Assembly (NCBI RefSeq): GCF_964340395.1
Contig: NC_135562.1
Coordinates: 19,653,626 to 19,717,625, forward strand
From: Glandiceps talaboti
Lineage: Eukaryota; Hemichordata; Enteropneusta; Spengelidae
Length of the DNA stretch: 64,000 nucleotides
Direction: 5' to 3'
Positions 60,501 through 64,000 of the stretch are shown here, one piece after another; the stretch's first letter is position 1, and each line of letters opens with the position of its first letter. The translations under genes were made by a program, and so were the position numbers. Under the pieces are notes generated by a model that saw only the letters and a list, made by a program, of their open reading frames with translations, had not been told where the DNA came from and ran no database searches.

Positions 60501-61322
60501 CTCAATTTAACCTTTTTGAAAAGATATTACCACGGACAATACAATTCTGTTCATCTCCAAAATATTTCTTCATTCTGCTACAATCTACTTGTGACATAAG
60601 GTTGTCATTACTTGTTGTGTGCTTAGTACTGACAAAAGAACTTTTTGATAACTTATACTTTCCAATGCAGATAGGAAGAAATATTGGGCAACAAAATTTA
60701 ATGACCATTCTCAGTAATTATACAATTCCAAAATCTTCACTTACTTCTTCCACTTCTTGATTGGCTGTCTGGTGTTCATCTGTCATCTGTGTTCGTGTCA
60801 TCTTCCGTGACCTTGAGTTCCATCCTGAAAGGAATGAATCAAACAATACAGTATAAACTTATTGATGGAATGAAATAACAGTTATTTAGATTCTAATGTT
60901 TACTCTTAAAGTTGCCACTACTCAATTTAACCTTTTTGAAAAGATATTACCACGGACAATACAATTCTGTTCATTTCCAAAATATTTCTTCATTCTGCTA
61001 CAATCTACTTGTGACATAAGGTTGTCATTACTTGTTGTGTGCTTAGTACTGACAAAAGAACTTTTTGATAACTTATACTTTCCAATGCAGATGGGAAGAA
61101 ATATTGGGCAACAAAATTTAATGACCATTCTCAGTAATTATACAATTCCAAAATCTTCACTTACTTCTTCCACTTCTTGATTGGCTGTCTGGTGTTCATC
61201 TGCCATCTGTGTTCGTGTCATCTTCCGTGACCTTGAGTTCCATCCTGAAAGGAATGAATCAAACAATACAGTATAAACTTATTGATGGAATGAAATAACA
61301 GTTATTTAGATTCTAATATTTA
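57543..61322. repeat. Higher-order repeat: three-unit block, three copies (period about 1260 bp)
   Basis: The unit with aacgtatac recurs at 57563, 58823 and 60082; each is followed by a unit with gataggaag and then by a unit with ttctaatgttta and ctgttcatttcc (58403, 59662, 60922). Confidence 0.8.
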
Positions 61323-64000
61323 CTCTTAAAGTTGCCACTACTCAATTTAACCTTTTTGAAAAGATATTACCACGGACAATACAATTCTGTTCATCTCCAA
61401 AATATTTCTTCATTCTGCTACAATCTACTTGTGACATAAGGTTGTCATTACTTGTTGTGTGCTTAGTACTGACAAAAGAACTTTTTGATAACTTATACTT
61501 TCCAATGCAGATGGGAAGAATTATTGGGCAACAAAATGTAATGACCATTCTCAGTAATTATACAATTCCAAAATCTTCACTTACTTCTTCCACTTCTTGA
61601 TTGGCTGTCTGGTGTTCATCTGCCATCTGTGTTCGTGTCATCTTCCGTGACCTTGAGTTCCATCCTGAAAGGAATGAATCAAACAATACAGTATAAACTT
61701 ATTGATGGAATGAAATAACAGTTATTTAGATTCTAATATTTACTCTTAAAGTTGCCACTACTCAATTTAACCTTTTTGAAAAGATATTACCACGGACAAT
61801 ACAATTCTGTTCATCTCCAAAATATTTCTTCATTCTGCTACAATCTACTTGTGACATAAGGTTGTCATTACTTGTTGTGTGCTTAGTACTGACAAAAGAT
61901 CTTTTTGATAACTTATACTTTCCAATGCAGATGGGAAGAAATATTGGGCAACAAAATTTAATGACCATTCTCAGTAATTATACAATTCCAAAATCTTCAC
62001 TTACTTCTTCCACTTCTTGATTGGCTGTCTGGTGTTCATCTGCCATCTGTGTTCGTGTCATCTTCCGTGACCTTGAGTTCCATCCTGAAAGGAATGAATC
62101 AAACAATACAGTATAAACTTATTGATGGAATGAAATAACAGTTATTTAGATTCTAATATTTACTCTTAAAGTTGCCACTACTCAATTTAACCTTTTTGAA
62201 AAGATATTACCACGGACAATACAATTCTGTTCATCTCCAAAATATTTCTTCATTCTGCTACAATCTACGTGTGACATAAGGTTGTCATTACTTGTTGTGT
62301 GCTTAGTACTGACAAAAGAACTTTTTGATAACTTATACTTTCCATTGCAGATGGGAAGAAATATTGGGCAACAAAATTTAATGACCATTCTCAGTAATTA
62401 TACAATTCCAAAATCTTCACTTACTTCTTCCACTTCTTGATTGGCTGTCTGGTGTTCATCTGCCATCTGTGTTCGTGTCATCTTCCGTGACCTTGAGTTC
62501 CATCCTGAAAGGAATGAATCAAACAATACAGTATAAACTTATTGATGGAATGAAATAACAGTTATTTAGATTCTAATATTTACTCTTAAAGTTGCCACTA
62601 CTCAATTTAACCTTTTTGAAAAGATATTACCACGGACAATACAATTCTGTTCATCTCCAAAATATTTCTTCATTCTGCTACAATCTACTTGTGACATAAG
62701 GTTGTCATTACTTGTTGTGTGCTTAGTACTGACAAAAGAACTTTTTGATAACTTATACTTTCCAATGCAGATGGGAAGAAAGATTGGGCAACAAAATTTA
62801 ATGACCATTCTCAGTAATTATACAATTCCAAAATCTTCACTTACTTCTTCCACTTCTTGATTGGCTGTCTGGTGTTCATCTGTCATCTGTGTTCGTGTCA
62901 TCTTCCGTGACCTTGAGTTCCATCCTGAAAGGAATGAATCAAACAATACAGTATAAACTTATTGATGGAATGAAATAACAGTTATTTAGATTCTAATATT
63001 TACTCTTAAAGTTGCCACTACTCAATTTAACCTTTTTGAAAAGATATTACCACGGACAATACAATTCTGTTCATCTCCAAAATATTTCTTCATTCTGCTA
63101 CAATCTACTTGTGACATAAGGTTGTCATTACTTGTTGTGTGCTTAGTACTGACAAAAGAACTTTTTGATAACTTATACTTTCCAATGCAGATAGGAAGAA
63201 ATATTGGGCAACAAAATTTAATGACCATTCTCAGTAATTATACAATTCCAAAATCTTCACTTACTTCTTCCACTTCTTGATTGGCTGTCTGGTGTTCATC
63301 TGTCATCTGTGTTCGTGTCATCTTCCGTGACCTTGAGTTCCATCCTGAAAGGAATGAATCAAACAATACAGTATAAACTTATTGATGGAATGAAATAACA
63401 GTTATTTAGATTCTAATATTTACTCTTAAAGTTGCCACTACTCAATTTAACCTTTTTGAAAAGATATTACCACGGACAATACAATTCTGTTCATCTCCAA
63501 AATATTTCTTCATTCTGCTACAATCTACTTGTGACATAAGGTTGTCATTACTTGTTGTGTGCTTAGTACTGACAAAAGAACTTTTTGATAACTTATACTT
63601 TCCAATGCAGATGGGAAGAATTATTGGGCAACAAAATTTAATGACCATTCTCAGTAATTATACAATTCCAAAATCTTCACTTACTTCTTCCACTTCTTGA
63701 TTGGCTGTCTGGTGTTCATCTGCCATCTGTGTTCGTATCATCTTCCGTGACCTTGAGTTCCATCCTGAAAGGAATGAATCAAACAATACAGTATAAACTT
63801 ATTGATGGAATGAAATAAGTTATTTAGATTCTAATATTTACTCTTAAAGTTGCCACTACTCAATTTAACCTTTTTGAAAAGATATTACCACGGACAATAC
63901 AATTCTGTTCATCTCCAAAATATTTCTTCATTCTGCTACAATCTACGTGTGACATAAGGTTGTCATTACTTGTTGTGTGCTTAGTACTGACAAAAGAACT

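Larger units (their letters stand above)
50993..64000. repeat. 420-bp satellite array, about 31 units, continuing past the right edge
   Basis: The unit recurs at 420 bp, with occasional 419-bp units (1-base deletions at about 53596, 54015, 55694, 56113 and 59074). Unit identity is about 97-99% by eye. The first unit is shortened near 51020. A 3-base deletion marks the unit near 63818. Each unit contains on the minus strand two exon-like segments. Confidence 0.97.

Noticed and set aside
50993-64000. CRISPR-like array
   Set aside because: Units are 420 bp without repeat-spacer alternation, and the sequence is from an animal.

Overview
The window looks like nuclear DNA of an invertebrate animal, probably marine. 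It is AT-rich and gene-poor, with GT-AG splice signals, animal-type LINE reverse transcriptases, miniature inverted-repeat transposons, many long tetranucleotide microsatellites and large satellite arrays. Nothing in it is bacterial or viral. I cannot name the species.

Layout. 1-1041 (minus) is an intact, probably intronless SLC35G-type transporter gene that runs off the left edge. 1042-3261 is intergenic with one clear hAT-like MITE. 3262-13209 is a 9.9-kb foldback-like structure: two oppositely oriented blocks of one 155-bp satellite share an identical 55-bp outer leader. Its left block is split by a 5'-truncated LINE. Its centre holds a nearly intact LINE inserted in an ATGT microsatellite, a small retroposon with a TATG-repeat tail, and a 1.44-kb DNA transposon with TTA target duplications. 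Just outside its right end is a possible first coding exon. 13.5-19.5 kb is mostly microsatellites and local duplications. A CACTA-type transposon (19500-20491) lies downstream of two phase-matched exons that end a minus-strand gene; the intron between them carries a MITE with 9-bp target duplications. 22-30 kb is largely non-coding with one possible terminal exon near 26.1-26.3 kb. A possible first exon (to 30111) may splice to a small gene at 34236-34669 across an intron filled by a 96-bp satellite; that small gene has an internal repeat and a frameshift.

35877-38301 is a 2.4-kb inverted-repeat element made almost entirely of short tandem repeats. 41-48.4 kb contains dispersed minisatellite families and a direct segmental duplication in which one copy carries about 1.2 kb of extra sequence. 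From about 50.8 kb to the right edge is a 420-bp satellite of about 31 units. Each unit has on the minus strand two exon-like segments of 127 and 80 nt with splice-like borders and mutually compatible phases, so an array could be read as a 69-residue repeat. Two units carry a nonsense codon and one a frameshift. The array also shows higher-order repeats (5-mer and 3-mer blocks).

The most unusual items are the exon-like 420-bp array, the foldback element with satellite arms, and the 2.4-kb inverted-repeat element built of tandem repeats. Gene functions beyond the transporter and the reverse transcriptases could not be recognised.
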